From Sphingomonas asaccharolytica NBRC 15499 (GTDB lineage Bacteria; Pseudomonadota; Alphaproteobacteria; Sphingomonadales; Sphingomonadaceae): DNA of 37,011 bases. Made by a program: the position numbers and the translations under genes. The DNA is taken from contig NZ_BCYU01000048.1 in NCBI RefSeq assembly GCF_001598355.1, positions 1 through 37,011 on the forward strand, in the 5' to 3' direction. The notes under the pieces were generated by a model, which saw only the letters and a program-made list of their open reading frames with translations, did not search any database and had not been told where the DNA came from. Positions within the stretch are counted from its first letter, which is position 1; each line of letters begins with the position of its first letter. Of this stretch, positions 6,679 to 13,331 are shown in pieces.

Positions 6679-8139
6679 TCAATCGTGGGTCAGGACCGCG
6701 TTCAGGAAGTCGGGAATCGGCCCGTTCCAGCCTTCGTCCGGACCATCGTCCTGCTCGCGGCCACGGCGCGGACGGCGATCATCGTTGCGCGAGCGCGGCT
6801 CGTCGCGAGGCGGCCGAGGATCGTCGCGGCGGGGACGTGCTTCTTCGCGTGGCGCGCGCGGCTCTTCGCGGCGAGCGGGCTTCTCCGCGCGCGGCGCCGG
6901 CGCTTCTGGCGTCTCGGCGGTGGCGGCCTTCTCGCGCGGCGCGGTGCGCGCGCGTTTCGGCTTTTCGTCGCGAGCAGTGCGAGCGCGAGGCTTTTCCTCG
7001 GGATCGGCTTCGAGCGGCGGCCCGCCTTCCAGCCGCGGAATCTTCATGCCGGTCAGCTTCTCGATATTCTCGATATTCTCGGCATCCGCGCTCGAGGCGA
7101 ACGTATAGGCAATCCCCGTCGCGCCGGCGCGGCCGGTGCGACCGATGCGGTGGATGTAATCGTCGGGATGCCACGGCGAGTCGAAGTTGAAGACGTGGCT
7201 GACGCCCTTGATGTCGAGCCCGCGTGCGGCGACGTCGGACGCGACCAGGATGTTGATCTCGCCCGCCTTGAACCGGTCGAGCTCGGCGATCCGCTGCGGC
7301 TGCTCCATGTCGCCATGGATCTCACCGCTCGAAAAGCCATAGCCCCTCAGGCTCTTGTTGAGCTCGCGCACCGTCGTCTTGCGGTTGCAGAAGATGATCG
7401 CATTCTTGACCTCTTCCTGGCCGAGCAACTGGCGCAGCGCAGCGCGCTTGGCATGGCTCGTGCTGCCCACCGGCACCACATATTGGGTGATGTTGATATT
7501 GGCGGTGGCGGGGCGCGCGACCTCGATCGTCTTGGGGTTCGACAGAAACTTGTCGGCCAGCTTCTTGATCGGCGGCGGCATCGTCGCCGAGAACAACAGC
7601 GTCTGGCGATTGGTCGGCAGCTTGGTGCAGATATTCTCGATATCGGGGATGAACCCCATGTCGAGCATGCGATCGGCCTCGTCGATCACCAGCAGATTGC
7701 ACTGGGTCAGCAGGATCTTGCCGCGCTCGAACAGGTCCATTAGCCGGCCCGGCGTCGCGATCAGCACGTCGACGCCCTTTTCCAGCGCCTTGACCTGGTC
7801 GCCCATCTGCACGCCGCCGATCAGCAACGCCATCGAGAGCTTGTGATACTTGCCGTATTTCTCGAAATTCTCGGCGACCTGCGCGGCGAGTTCGCGCGTC
7901 GGCTCGAGGATCAGGCTGCGCGGCATCAGCGCGCGGCTGCGGCCATGACCGAGAATATCGATCATCGGCAGCACGAACGCGGCGGTCTTGCCGGTGCCGG
8001 TTTGCGCGATACCGATGATGTCGCGCATCATCAGCACGCTGGGAATGGTCGCGGCCTGGATCGGAGTCGGTTCGGTATAGCCCGATTCGCCTACGGCGCG
8101 GAGCAATTCGTCTGAAAGGCCGAGGTCGGCAAAGGGCAT
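6679..8139 (-). CDS. rhlE: DEAD-box ATP-dependent RNA helicase, RhlE type
   Basis: The 486-residue protein carries the full helicase motif set: Q motif near 22-30 (YTEPTPIQAA), Walker A AQTGTGKT at 45-52, PTRELA near 80, TPGR near 129, DEAD at 153-156, SAT near 187, ARGLDIKGVSHVFNFD and HRIGRTGRAG in the second RecA-like domain. From about residue 380 a low-complexity tail rich in Arg, Pro, Glu and Asp follows, as in RhlE proteins, where such tails bind RNA loosely. The usual role is ATP-driven unwinding of short RNA helices in ribosome assembly or RNA turnover. It is first of a two-gene unit with the DUF1289 gene and has about 350 bp of repeat-rich DNA upstream. Confidence 0.93.
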   Translation of the reverse strand: MPFADLGLSDELLRAVGESGYTEPTPIQAATIPSVLMMRDIIGIAQTGTGKTAAFVLPMIDILGHGRSRALMPRSLILEPTRELAAQVAENFEKYGKYHKLSMALLIGGVQMGDQVKALEKGVDVLIATPGRLMDLFERGKILLTQCNLLVIDEADRMLDMGFIPDIENICTKLPTNRQTLLFSATMPPPIKKLADKFLSNPKTIEVARPATANINITQYVVPVGSTSHAKRAALRQLLGQEEVKNAIIFCNRKTTVRELNKSLRGYGFSSGEIHGDMEQPQRIAELDRFKAGEINILVASDVAARGLDIKGVSHVFNFDSPWHPDDYIHRIGRTGRAGATGIAYTFASSADAENIENIEKLTGMKIPRLEGGPPLEADPEEKPRARTARDEKPKRARTAPREKAATAETPEAPAPRAEKPARREEPRAPREEARPRRDDPRPPRDEPRSRNDDRRPRRGREQDDGPDEGWNGPIPDFLNAVLTHD

Positions 8140-8336
8140 CCAAAAATCCGGAAAAATGGTTAGCGCGCAGATGCGCCATCCAACAACGTGCGCGCTTGCC
8201 GATCAGTTGCCGAAAGTCAAGCTTGAGAGCGTTTTTGCGAAACTCGCGGAAGGGCGAGTTTCGGTCGCGGCATTGCCCTCCGCAGCCATTCTAACGATGC
8301 TACGCATCGCCGGAACCTTGGGCTCCTCCGCCCACT

Positions 8337-8386
8337 CCCCCACCCGACCTCCCATAAGATACTCTGTCTGGGAGGTCGGGTGGGGG
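8337..8386. repeat. 18-bp perfect inverted repeat
   Basis: CCCCCACCCGACCTCCCA (8337-8354) is the exact reverse complement of 8369-8386, with a 14-base AT-rich loop (TAAGATACTCTGTC). There is no T run on either side, so a simple intrinsic terminator is unlikely. The C-rich/G-rich arms resemble small palindromic elements dispersed in alphaproteobacterial genomes. Its role is unknown. Confidence 0.7.
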
Positions 8387-8418
8387 CACGTTGGGTCGGT
8401 CATACCCCAGCATGACCT

Positions 8419-8439
8419 GGACGGCGCGGGGCGCCGTCC
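8419..8439. repeat. 9-bp perfect hairpin with 3-base loop
   Basis: GGACGGCGC at 8419-8427 and GCGCCGTCC at 8431-8439 pair perfectly around GGG. It lies 33 bases after the 18-bp inverted repeat and may be part of the same element or of the 3' end of the minus-strand gene at 8488. Confidence 0.5.
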
Positions 8440-8462
8440 ACCCGACGTGGGCCGGCACCGCA

Positions 8463-8480
8463 ATGCGCCGTAAGGCGCAT
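8463..8480 (-). terminator. small hairpin just past the exported-protein gene
   Basis: ATGCGCC at 8463-8469 and GGCGCAT at 8474-8480 pair perfectly with a four-base loop, 7 bases beyond the stop of the minus-strand gene 8488-8955. The position fits a terminator, but there is no T run after it on that strand, so this is tentative. Confidence 0.35.
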
Positions 8481-8487
8481 CAAAGAC

Positions 8488-8955
8488 TCACTTCTTAACG
8501 ACCAGCTTCTTGAACTTCTTGATCGTGCATTGGTCGCCCGAGCGGGTGCGGATCGAATCGCGTCCGGCGCAGACCTGGCCGTCGGCCGAGGGCTTGACGT
8601 AGAAACCGCCATAATAGCCAAGGCCCGAACAATCGCCGTCCAGTTCGGCGCGGACGCGGTCGCCGCCGCGCAGCACCAGGTCGACATAATCGCCCGCGAC
8701 GATCGCGCCGCCCAATTGGTCGGCGGCGATGCATTTGGGCCCCTTTTTCTCGGCCCATTTGATCGGTCGTGCCGGTGTAAGCTGTGGCGCGGGCGCGACC
8801 CTGTCCCGCAATGTGCTGGGGACGCGGATGATGATCCGCCCACGGATCGTCACTTGCGCCAGTTCGATGCCCGTCGCCTGGCCGGCAGGCGCGGGTGTAC
8901 TGACCGCGGCGACGGAGGCAATCAGGGCAAGGGCGGCAAGGGGCGGGCTCGGCAT
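8488..8955 (-). CDS. exported hypothetical protein
   Basis: From the ATG at 8955 the 155-residue product starts with a signal peptide (MPSPPLAALALIASVAAVSTPAPAGQA) and continues into a mature part with IIIRVPSTLRDRVAP, WAEKKGPKCIAADQLGGAIVAG and a lysine-rich C-terminus (CTIKKFKKLVVKK). The paired cysteines in KCIAAD, DCSG, QVCAG and QCTIKK could form disulfides in the periplasm. The frame stays open upstream to 9117 but those residues lack protein-like character and would put the signal peptide internally. I do not recognise the family; similar small exported proteins with a basic tail are common in sphingomonads. It is divergent from the FAD oxidase, 79 bp away. Confidence 0.72.
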   Translation of the reverse strand: MPSPPLAALALIASVAAVSTPAPAGQATGIELAQVTIRGRIIIRVPSTLRDRVAPAPQLTPARPIKWAEKKGPKCIAADQLGGAIVAGDYVDLVLRGGDRVRAELDGDCSGLGYYGGFYVKPSADGQVCAGRDSIRTRSGDQCTIKKFKKLVVKK

Positions 8956-9034
8956 GAAGCGCGCCTTGGTAAAGCCATAATTTGAACACGCAATGAATTG
9001 GATACGTAACCCCCGCCATGCTAGCGCGATCGCA

Positions 9035-10483
9035 ATGACACCCGCACAGACCGAGCTGACCGCCGCCGTCCGCGTCGCGCTGGGCGACAAGGCGGTCGTG
9101 ACCGATCCCGCGGACATCGCGCCATGGCTGACCGACTGGCGCGGACGTTTTCACGGCAGCAGCCCGGCGATCCTCGCGCCCGACACGGTCGCGGGGGTGC
9201 AATTGGTGGTCGCGAAGGCGCGCGACCTCGGCGTCGCATTGGTGCCGCAGGGGGGCAATACCTCGATGGTCGCTGGCGCTACGCCGCCCACGGATGGCTC
9301 GGCGCTGATCTTGTCGACGCGAAGGCTCAACCGTATTCGCTCGCTCCGGCCGGCCGACGCTTTGGCGGTGGCCGAAGCGGGGGTGATCCTGTCCAACCTT
9401 CACGACGCCGCACTGGCCGAGGGCATGCGCTTCCCGCTGACCCTGGGAGCAACGGGCAGCGCGACGATCGGCGGGCTGGCCTCGACCAATGCCGGGGGCA
9501 CGCAGGTACTGCGGTTCGGGACGATGCGCGGGTTGGTCGCGGGCGTCGAGGCAGTGCTGCCCGACGGTTCGCTCCATGATGGGCTGGCCGCGCTCAAGAA
9601 GGACAATCGCGGCTACGATCTCAACCAGTTGCTGGTGGGGGCGGAGGGCACGATCGGGGTGATCACCGCGGCCACGCTGCGGCTGGTGCCGGCGATTCTC
9701 GACCGCGCAGTGGCCTGGGTCGGGCTCGCCGATCCCGAACGCGCGCTGGCGCTGTTGCGGCGGCTGCAAGGCGCGACGCAAGCGGTCGAAAGCTTCGAGA
9801 TCATTCCACAAAGCTTCCTGGACGCGGTGATCCGCCATTTCCCCGGAACGCGCGCGCCTTTAGGCGGCAATCATGGCTGGCACGTCCTGATCGAGGCGAC
9901 GCGCGCGGCACCGTCCGACGAGCCGCCGGCCGCTTTGCTGGAACGCCTGATCGGCGACGCGCTCGCAGCGGGTGAGGTCGAGGATGCGGTCGTCGCGGCA
10001 AGCGAGGCGCAGGCTGATGCCTTATGGAAAATTCGCGAGACCATTCCCGAAGCGTCGCGTGCGGAAGGCCCCGCATTGCAGCACGACATTTCGGTGCCGG
10101 TCGCTGGCATGCCGCGCTTCCTCACCGAGGGCGCGAGAACGGTGGAGGCGCGCTTTCCTGGAGCGCACGCGGCGGGGTTCGGTCATCTCGGCGACGGTAA
10201 CGTCCATTTCCACGTGCGGGCACCGGCCGGCACCGACGGACCGAACTGGTACGAAAGAGAGGGCCATGTGATCTCGGCGTTCGTCCATGATCTGGTCGTC
10301 GCCGCGGGCGGCTCGATCTCGGCCGAACATGGCATCGGCCAGTTGAAGCGCGACGAGTTGGCGCGACTCTCCTCGCCGGCGCGGATGATGGCGCTGCGCG
10401 CGATCAAGCGGGCATTCGATCCGCGCGAATTGATGAATCCGGGGAAGCTCGTTACCCTTGCGCCGGACGGCGCCACCCCTTAG
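9035..10483 (+). CDS. FAD-binding oxidoreductase (GlcD / D-2-hydroxyglutarate or D-lactate dehydrogenase type)
   Basis: The 482-residue protein has the PCMH/FAD-binding N-terminal domain (VPQGGNTSMVAGATP near residue 69 with the PxGGxTS flavin loop, then LGATGSATIGGLASTNAGG and GYDLNQLLVGAEGTIGVITAATL) and the FAD-linked oxidase C-terminal domain with GHLGDGNVHFHV, AEHGIGQLKRDEL and the terminal MNPGKL motif. Such enzymes oxidise D-2-hydroxy acids (D-lactate, glycolate, D-2-hydroxyglutarate) and pass electrons to a carrier or quinone; the histidines in GDGNVHFHV and the Glu-His of AEHG are metal or substrate ligands. Which hydroxy acid is used cannot be read off. The ATG at 9035 is preferred over one at 8993 that adds 14 unconserved-looking residues. 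Confidence 0.9.
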   Translation: MTPAQTELTAAVRVALGDKAVVTDPADIAPWLTDWRGRFHGSSPAILAPDTVAGVQLVVAKARDLGVALVPQGGNTSMVAGATPPTDGSALILSTRRLNRIRSLRPADALAVAEAGVILSNLHDAALAEGMRFPLTLGATGSATIGGLASTNAGGTQVLRFGTMRGLVAGVEAVLPDGSLHDGLAALKKDNRGYDLNQLLVGAEGTIGVITAATLRLVPAILDRAVAWVGLADPERALALLRRLQGATQAVESFEIIPQSFLDAVIRHFPGTRAPLGGNHGWHVLIEATRAAPSDEPPAALLERLIGDALAAGEVEDAVVAASEAQADALWKIRETIPEASRAEGPALQHDISVPVAGMPRFLTEGARTVEARFPGAHAAGFGHLGDGNVHFHVRAPAGTDGPNWYEREGHVISAFVHDLVVAAGGSISAEHGIGQLKRDELARLSSPARMMALRAIKRAFDPRELMNPGKLVTLAPDGATP

Positions 10484-10547
10484 GGCGCACGGCCACGTGC
10501 GGCTTCTTGGGGGAGCCGCGTTCAAGAGATTCGATTGGAGTAGGGTA

Positions 10548-11318
10548 ATGGCCAGCGCGCCGCAGTCGCTTCCGCTTTTTTATAATTCGCTCGAGCCGTT
10601 GTCGAGCGAGCAGCACGGCAATTTCCGCATCCGCCCGTCCAACGGCGCGCCGTTCCTGGCCAATCAGCACGCGATCCCGCTGACGGTCGACGAATTCCCG
10701 ATGGCGCAGCGCAACCTGCCGATCGTCTTCTCGCAAGGCGATGATGGCGTGCCGCTAGCGCTGATGGGCCTCAACGAAGGCGTCAACGTCTTCATCGACG
10801 AAAAGGGCCAGCTGCGCGAACCCTTCACCTACGTTCCGGCCTATATCCGCCGCTATCCGTATCTGCTCGCGCGCCTCCGTCCGGAAGCCGAAGAGCTGAC
10901 CTTGTGCTTCGATCCGAGCTCGGACACGATCGGCGCGTTCGACGAAGGTGAGCCGCTGTTCGCCGATGGCGCGCCGACCGACGTCACCAAGAACATCCTC
11001 GAGTTCAACCAGCAGTTCGAGGAAGCCGGCGCGCGCACCGCGGCGTTCATGAACGAGCTGCGCGAACTCGATCTTTTGATGGACGGCGAAGTGACGATCC
11101 AACCGGACGGCGCCGACAAGCCGTTCGTCTATTCGGGCTTCCGCATGGTCAACGAAGAGAAGCTAAACGAGCTGCGCGGCGACCAGCTGCGCAAGATGAC
11201 CCAGTCGGGCCTGCTGCCGCTGATCTACGCGCACATGTTCTCGCTGTCGGTGATGCGCGAGATCTTCACGCGTCAGATGCAATTGGGACTGATGCCGGCG
11301 CCGCAGCTGGTTGCCTGA
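10548..11318 (+). CDS. SapC family protein
   Basis: The 256-residue product matches the SapC family known from a Campylobacter S-layer-associated gene and frequent in sphingomonads and Caulobacter relatives: PLFYNSLEPLSSEQHGNFRI at the start, then AIPLTVDEFPMAQRNLPIVFS, TYVPAYIRRYPYLLAR and a C-terminal FRMVNEEKLNELRGDQL. There is no signal peptide. The biochemical role is unknown; in other bacteria the gene often accompanies tryptophan halogenases and TonB receptors, which are not adjacent here. An AG-rich ribosome-binding site (GGAGTAGGG) ends three bases before the ATG. A strong hairpin follows the stop. Confidence 0.88.
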   Translation: MASAPQSLPLFYNSLEPLSSEQHGNFRIRPSNGAPFLANQHAIPLTVDEFPMAQRNLPIVFSQGDDGVPLALMGLNEGVNVFIDEKGQLREPFTYVPAYIRRYPYLLARLRPEAEELTLCFDPSSDTIGAFDEGEPLFADGAPTDVTKNILEFNQQFEEAGARTAAFMNELRELDLLMDGEVTIQPDGADKPFVYSGFRMVNEEKLNELRGDQLRKMTQSGLLPLIYAHMFSLSVMREIFTRQMQLGLMPAPQLVA

Positions 11319-11330
11319 CACCTCCTTTAT

Positions 11331-11355
11331 GACGAGGACCGCGTTGGTCCTCGTC
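11331..11355 (+). terminator. hairpin terminator after the SapC-family gene
   Basis: GACGAGGACC (11331-11340) and GGTCCTCGTC (11346-11355) are exact complements around a 5-base loop, 12 bases past the stop codon. The sequence after it (AATCTG) is only weakly T-rich, so termination may be partial. Confidence 0.6.
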
Positions 11356-11519
11356 AATCTGTGCGCGGCGAGGCCGGCGCATGGAGGCAGGGCCAGCTCG
11401 GTCATGCCTTTCTGCTGCATGTCGCCGCGATATATGCCGTCGCGCGACGCCCGGCGGGCGGCACCAGAATCCATCCGGAATGGTGGAAATTCTCCGATGA
11501 GAACGTTCGTGTCCGAGTC

Positions 11520-11548
11520 TTGAAACGGTAATCTCATCGACCTATGTT
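11520..11548 (+). promoter_or_regulatory. sigma-70-type promoter of the candidate small RNA
   Basis: TTGAAA (11520-11525) and TATGTT (11543-11548) are separated by exactly 17 bases, a good match to the housekeeping promoter. The expected start of transcription is near 11555, ahead of a UUCG-capped hairpin and an intrinsic terminator ending at 11660. Confidence 0.6.
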
Positions 11549-11554
11549 GCTTGA

Positions 11555-11660
11555 GTACGGCTTCGTGTCCCCCCTTTCGCGAGGTCGTGCAGACACGCTT
11601 TCGAGCGTGTCTCCTCCCTGAACCTTGGCCACCTCGGGCATTTGCCCGGGGTGGTTTTTT
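11555..11660 (+). ncRNA. candidate trans-acting small RNA of about 105 nt
   Basis: The layout is that of a bacterial small RNA. After the predicted start a C-rich 5' part (GTGTCCCCCCTTTCGCG) is followed by a perfect 9-bp stem capped by a UUCG tetraloop (AGACACGCT at 11591-11599, TTCG, AGCGTGTCT at 11604-11612), a single-stranded linker CCTCCCTGAACCTTGG (11613-11628), and a 12-bp terminator stem with one G-U pair and six T (11629-11660). The linker and the stem edge give CTCCTCCCTG, complementary to Shine-Dalgarno sequences of the GGGAGG kind, as in known alphaproteobacterial sRNAs with anti-SD motifs. Several genes of this window have GGGAGAG ribosome-binding sites. I could not assign it to a named family. 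No protein frame explains this conservation-like structure. Confidence 0.65.
11629..11660 (+). terminator. intrinsic terminator of the small RNA
   Basis: CCACCTCGGGCA (11629-11640) pairs with TGCCCGGGGTGG (11643-11654) over 12 positions, one of them G-U, closed by a two-base gap that will open into a small loop, and followed by TTTTTT (11655-11660). This is the clearest rho-independent terminator in the window. Confidence 0.85.
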
Positions 11661-11724
11661 ATGGGGTGGTTGAGATGAGGTGGTTGGCCTGCGAGGGGTC
11701 GCAATCGGCGGGAGCGTAAAGGCC

Positions 11725-11744
11725 GTTCAATTTAAAGATTGAAC
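11725..11744. promoter_or_regulatory. AT-rich 20-bp palindromic site of unknown owner
   Basis: GTTCAAT (11725-11731) and ATTGAAC (11738-11744) are exact inverted copies around TTAAAG. Size, symmetry and AT content fit a dimeric regulator site of MarR or HxlR type, but no gene starts nearby: the closest gene, on the minus strand, ends at 11812. It may be left over from a lost gene or serve as a hairpin. Confidence 0.4.
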
Positions 11745-11811
11745 AAGCTGCCATTCATGACGCCGCGATGGATTTGACACGAATGTGCGCGTTCTCATCC
11801 AAAAATTTGAA

Positions 11812-12309
11812 TCAACTGGCTGGCTGCCACCCAGCCAACGCACCGATCAACATCGTCCCGGACATCAAAGACGCGCCAGTGCGGACGCTATTCCAGAACG
11901 TCCAGTCGCCGAGATAGTGCTGCCATAGCTCGGTCGCCTGCGGCGTGTTGAGCGGGACGGCGGCCAGCGCGTCGTTCAACGGTACGTTGAAGATCATCGT
12001 GACACCCGTACAGCCGATGACATAAATCAACGCGGCGGCGACAATGAGCCATTTGGTCGACTGCACGGCGCTCAGGAACGACCCGCCGGCAACCGCCAGG
12101 CACAGCAATGCCGTGCCAAACAACGCGAGCATGAAGAGCGGGCTGATCACGGTCACGTTGATCGAGTTCATCGCCGCGATGCCTTGTGCTTCGGGGATGC
12201 GCCCCAATGCCGGCATGATGAAGTTGGAAAAGGCGAAGAAGACGCCTGCCACGATTAGACTGCCGATCGCCGAGGTGAACGTCAGCCCGTAAAGCGCACG
12301 ATCAGCCAT
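11812..12309 (-). CDS. DUF1772 / anthrone oxygenase family membrane protein
   Basis: From the ATG at 12309 the product is 165 residues with four hydrophobic segments: LTFTSAIGSLIVAGVFFAFS, VISPLFMLALFGTALLCLAV, WLIVAAALIYVIGCTGVTMI and a last one near SLMSGTMLIGALAGW. The NVPLNDALA motif and the overall plan are those of the DUF1772 (anthrone oxygenase-like) family, whose fungal members oxidise anthrones; bacterial roles are largely unknown. An excellent ribosome-binding site GGGAGG lies 5 bases before this ATG, which decided the start. The reading frame continues upstream in phase to 12477 through an apparent oxidoreductase remnant, so a 221-residue fusion product is also possible. The gene is divergent from a TetR gene, with a double operator between. 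Confidence 0.8.
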   Translation of the reverse strand: MADRALYGLTFTSAIGSLIVAGVFFAFSNFIMPALGRIPEAQGIAAMNSINVTVISPLFMLALFGTALLCLAVAGGSFLSAVQSTKWLIVAAALIYVIGCTGVTMIFNVPLNDALAAVPLNTPQATELWQHYLGDWTFWNSVRTGASLMSGTMLIGALAGWQPAS

Positions 12310-12477
12310 TGTTGCCTCCCAGACGCCGGTTGCCGAGGCCTCCGGTACAAAATCGGAAAACGACCACGGCGCGCGACCAAGCGCGCGCTCGACACCATCA
12401 GCGATCGGCGTGTTGCGGCCATCGAGTGCGGTCGTGAACAGATGCATGACGAGATCGATCTCGATCGTATTTGTCAT
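12310..12477 (-). pseudogene. remnant of an NmrA-type NAD(P)-dependent oxidoreductase C-terminus
   Basis: The 56 codons preceding the DUF1772 start read MTNTIEIDLVMHLFTTALDG then RNTPIADGVERALGRAPWSF and SDFVPEASATGVW. The part from about residue 12 is the characteristic C-terminal end of NmrA/HSCARG-like short-chain reductases (ALDGRN...DGVxRALGRxPxxFxDxxxxAxATGVW), but the Rossmann domain of about 220 residues is absent. The stop expected at the end of that gene is also missing, so the segment runs into the DUF1772 protein. An ATG with an AG-rich leader exists at 12477, so the segment may be translated. I read it as an internal deletion that left a promoter and start joined to the tail of the reductase. 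Confidence 0.6.
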
Positions 12478-12492
12478 CTCAATCTCTATCGG

Positions 12493-12544
12493 CTAAACAC
12501 GATTAACTATCGTGTTATATAACGCGATAGTTAATCGTGTTTAG
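12493..12544. promoter_or_regulatory. 52-bp palindrome with two TetR-type operators
   Basis: Arms of 20 bases (12493-12512 and 12525-12544) are exact reverse complements, and the 12-base centre is itself palindromic (GTTATATAAC) except for one pair. Inside are two operator copies, AACACGAT-N5-ATCGTGTT at 12496-12516 and AACGCGAT-N5-ATCGTGTT at 12521-12541, 25 bp apart centre to centre. It lies midway between the divergent DUF1772-side start (12477) and the TetR start (12565), so one regulator can silence both. Binding by the adjacent TetR protein is inferred. Confidence 0.85.
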
Positions 12545-12564
12545 TAAGTCAAGGGCGATCGTTG

Positions 12565-13221
12565 ATGCCAAAAGCGGGTGCGATGGGGGGGGCTGTGGCG
12601 CGGCAGAACGCAGACGAAGGCGAGGCGTCCGCGCGCCGCGGGCCGAGCCAGCAGCGCAGCCGCGAACGGCAGGAACGGATTCTTGAAGCGGCCTCCGCGC
12701 TCATTGCAACCAAGGGAAGCGATGCTCTCAGGATGAGTGAGATTGCCGGAATCGTCGGCATCTCGATGGGCTCGCTTTACCAGTATTTCCCGGACAGGCG
12801 GGCGATTATCAAGACATTGGCTGAGCGATACAATGCGGCGAGTCGAATTTGCATTCGTGAGGCGTTTGAAAATGTGCATGATCAAGCATCGCTGCGCGCC
12901 GCATATCTCGACCTGTTCGATCTATATTATGCCATCGTTTTGGCTGAGCCGGTGATGCGTGACATCTGGTCGGGAATGCAGGCCGACAAGCAGCTTATGG
13001 CTGTGCAGCTTGCTGAAAGCCGCTTGATGGGTGCCGAACTGGCAGATGCCATGAAGCGCGTCCACCACGACGCCGATGGAATGGCAATCGACGTATCGGC
13101 CTTCCTGATCTGGGAAATGGGAGAGGCGGCAGTGCGGTTGGCGATCGGGCTTGAGCGCACCGCGGGCGATGCGGTCATAGAGGCGTTCAAACGCATTACG
13201 GTGCGCGAAGTGGCTCCTTGA
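12565..13221 (+). CDS. TetR family transcriptional regulator
   Basis: The 218-residue product has a polar N-terminal arm of about 35 residues and then a TetR DNA-binding domain: RQERILEAASALIATKGSDA, LRMSEIAGIVGISMGSLYQYFPDRRAIIKTL, with recognition helix SMGSLYQYF. The remainder is the helical ligand-binding and dimer domain (from about residue 100), with YAIVLAEPVMRDIWSG resembling the TetR_C_17-type regulators. It is divergent from the DUF1772 locus with a double operator between them. The ATG at 12565 follows AAGGG at proper distance; an in-phase TTG precedes it directly. Codons are slightly less GC-rich than in the neighbouring core genes. The inducer is unknown. Confidence 0.9.
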   Translation: MPKAGAMGGAVARQNADEGEASARRGPSQQRSRERQERILEAASALIATKGSDALRMSEIAGIVGISMGSLYQYFPDRRAIIKTLAERYNAASRICIREAFENVHDQASLRAAYLDLFDLYYAIVLAEPVMRDIWSGMQADKQLMAVQLAESRLMGAELADAMKRVHHDADGMAIDVSAFLIWEMGEAAVRLAIGLERTAGDAVIEAFKRITVREVAP

Positions 13222-13331
13222 AAAGAATCCGCTTCGGAACAGCCGCTTTCAGGAAAAGGCCGATTTTGGGATTGAACGACTGATTTTGGGTTGCAGCCCC
13301 GCCAATCCCGGGCGGTAGACCTTCCAGTCCC

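Larger units (their letters stand above)
8140..8487. other. gene-free stretch with three perfect hairpins
   Basis: No reading frame here looks like a protein gene. The half next to rhlE (8140-8300) would hold its promoter and leader on the minus strand. The other half holds three perfect inverted repeats in 150 bp: 8337-8386, 8419-8439 and 8463-8480. They are listed separately. Confidence 0.6.
11319..11811. other. about 490 bp without a protein gene; holds a probable sRNA
   Basis: No convincing protein frame is present; a 70-codon frame at 11311-11523 has the composition of an out-of-frame shadow. The stretch holds the SapC terminator, a promoter, a structured RNA with its own terminator (11555-11660) and two palindromic sites further on. 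It is less GC-rich from 11720 on than the genes around it. Confidence 0.6.

Noticed and set aside
11311..11523. A 70-codon plus-strand frame after the SapC gene.
   Set aside because: It runs through the terminator hairpin, has no recognisable domain, and its composition is that of non-coding DNA.
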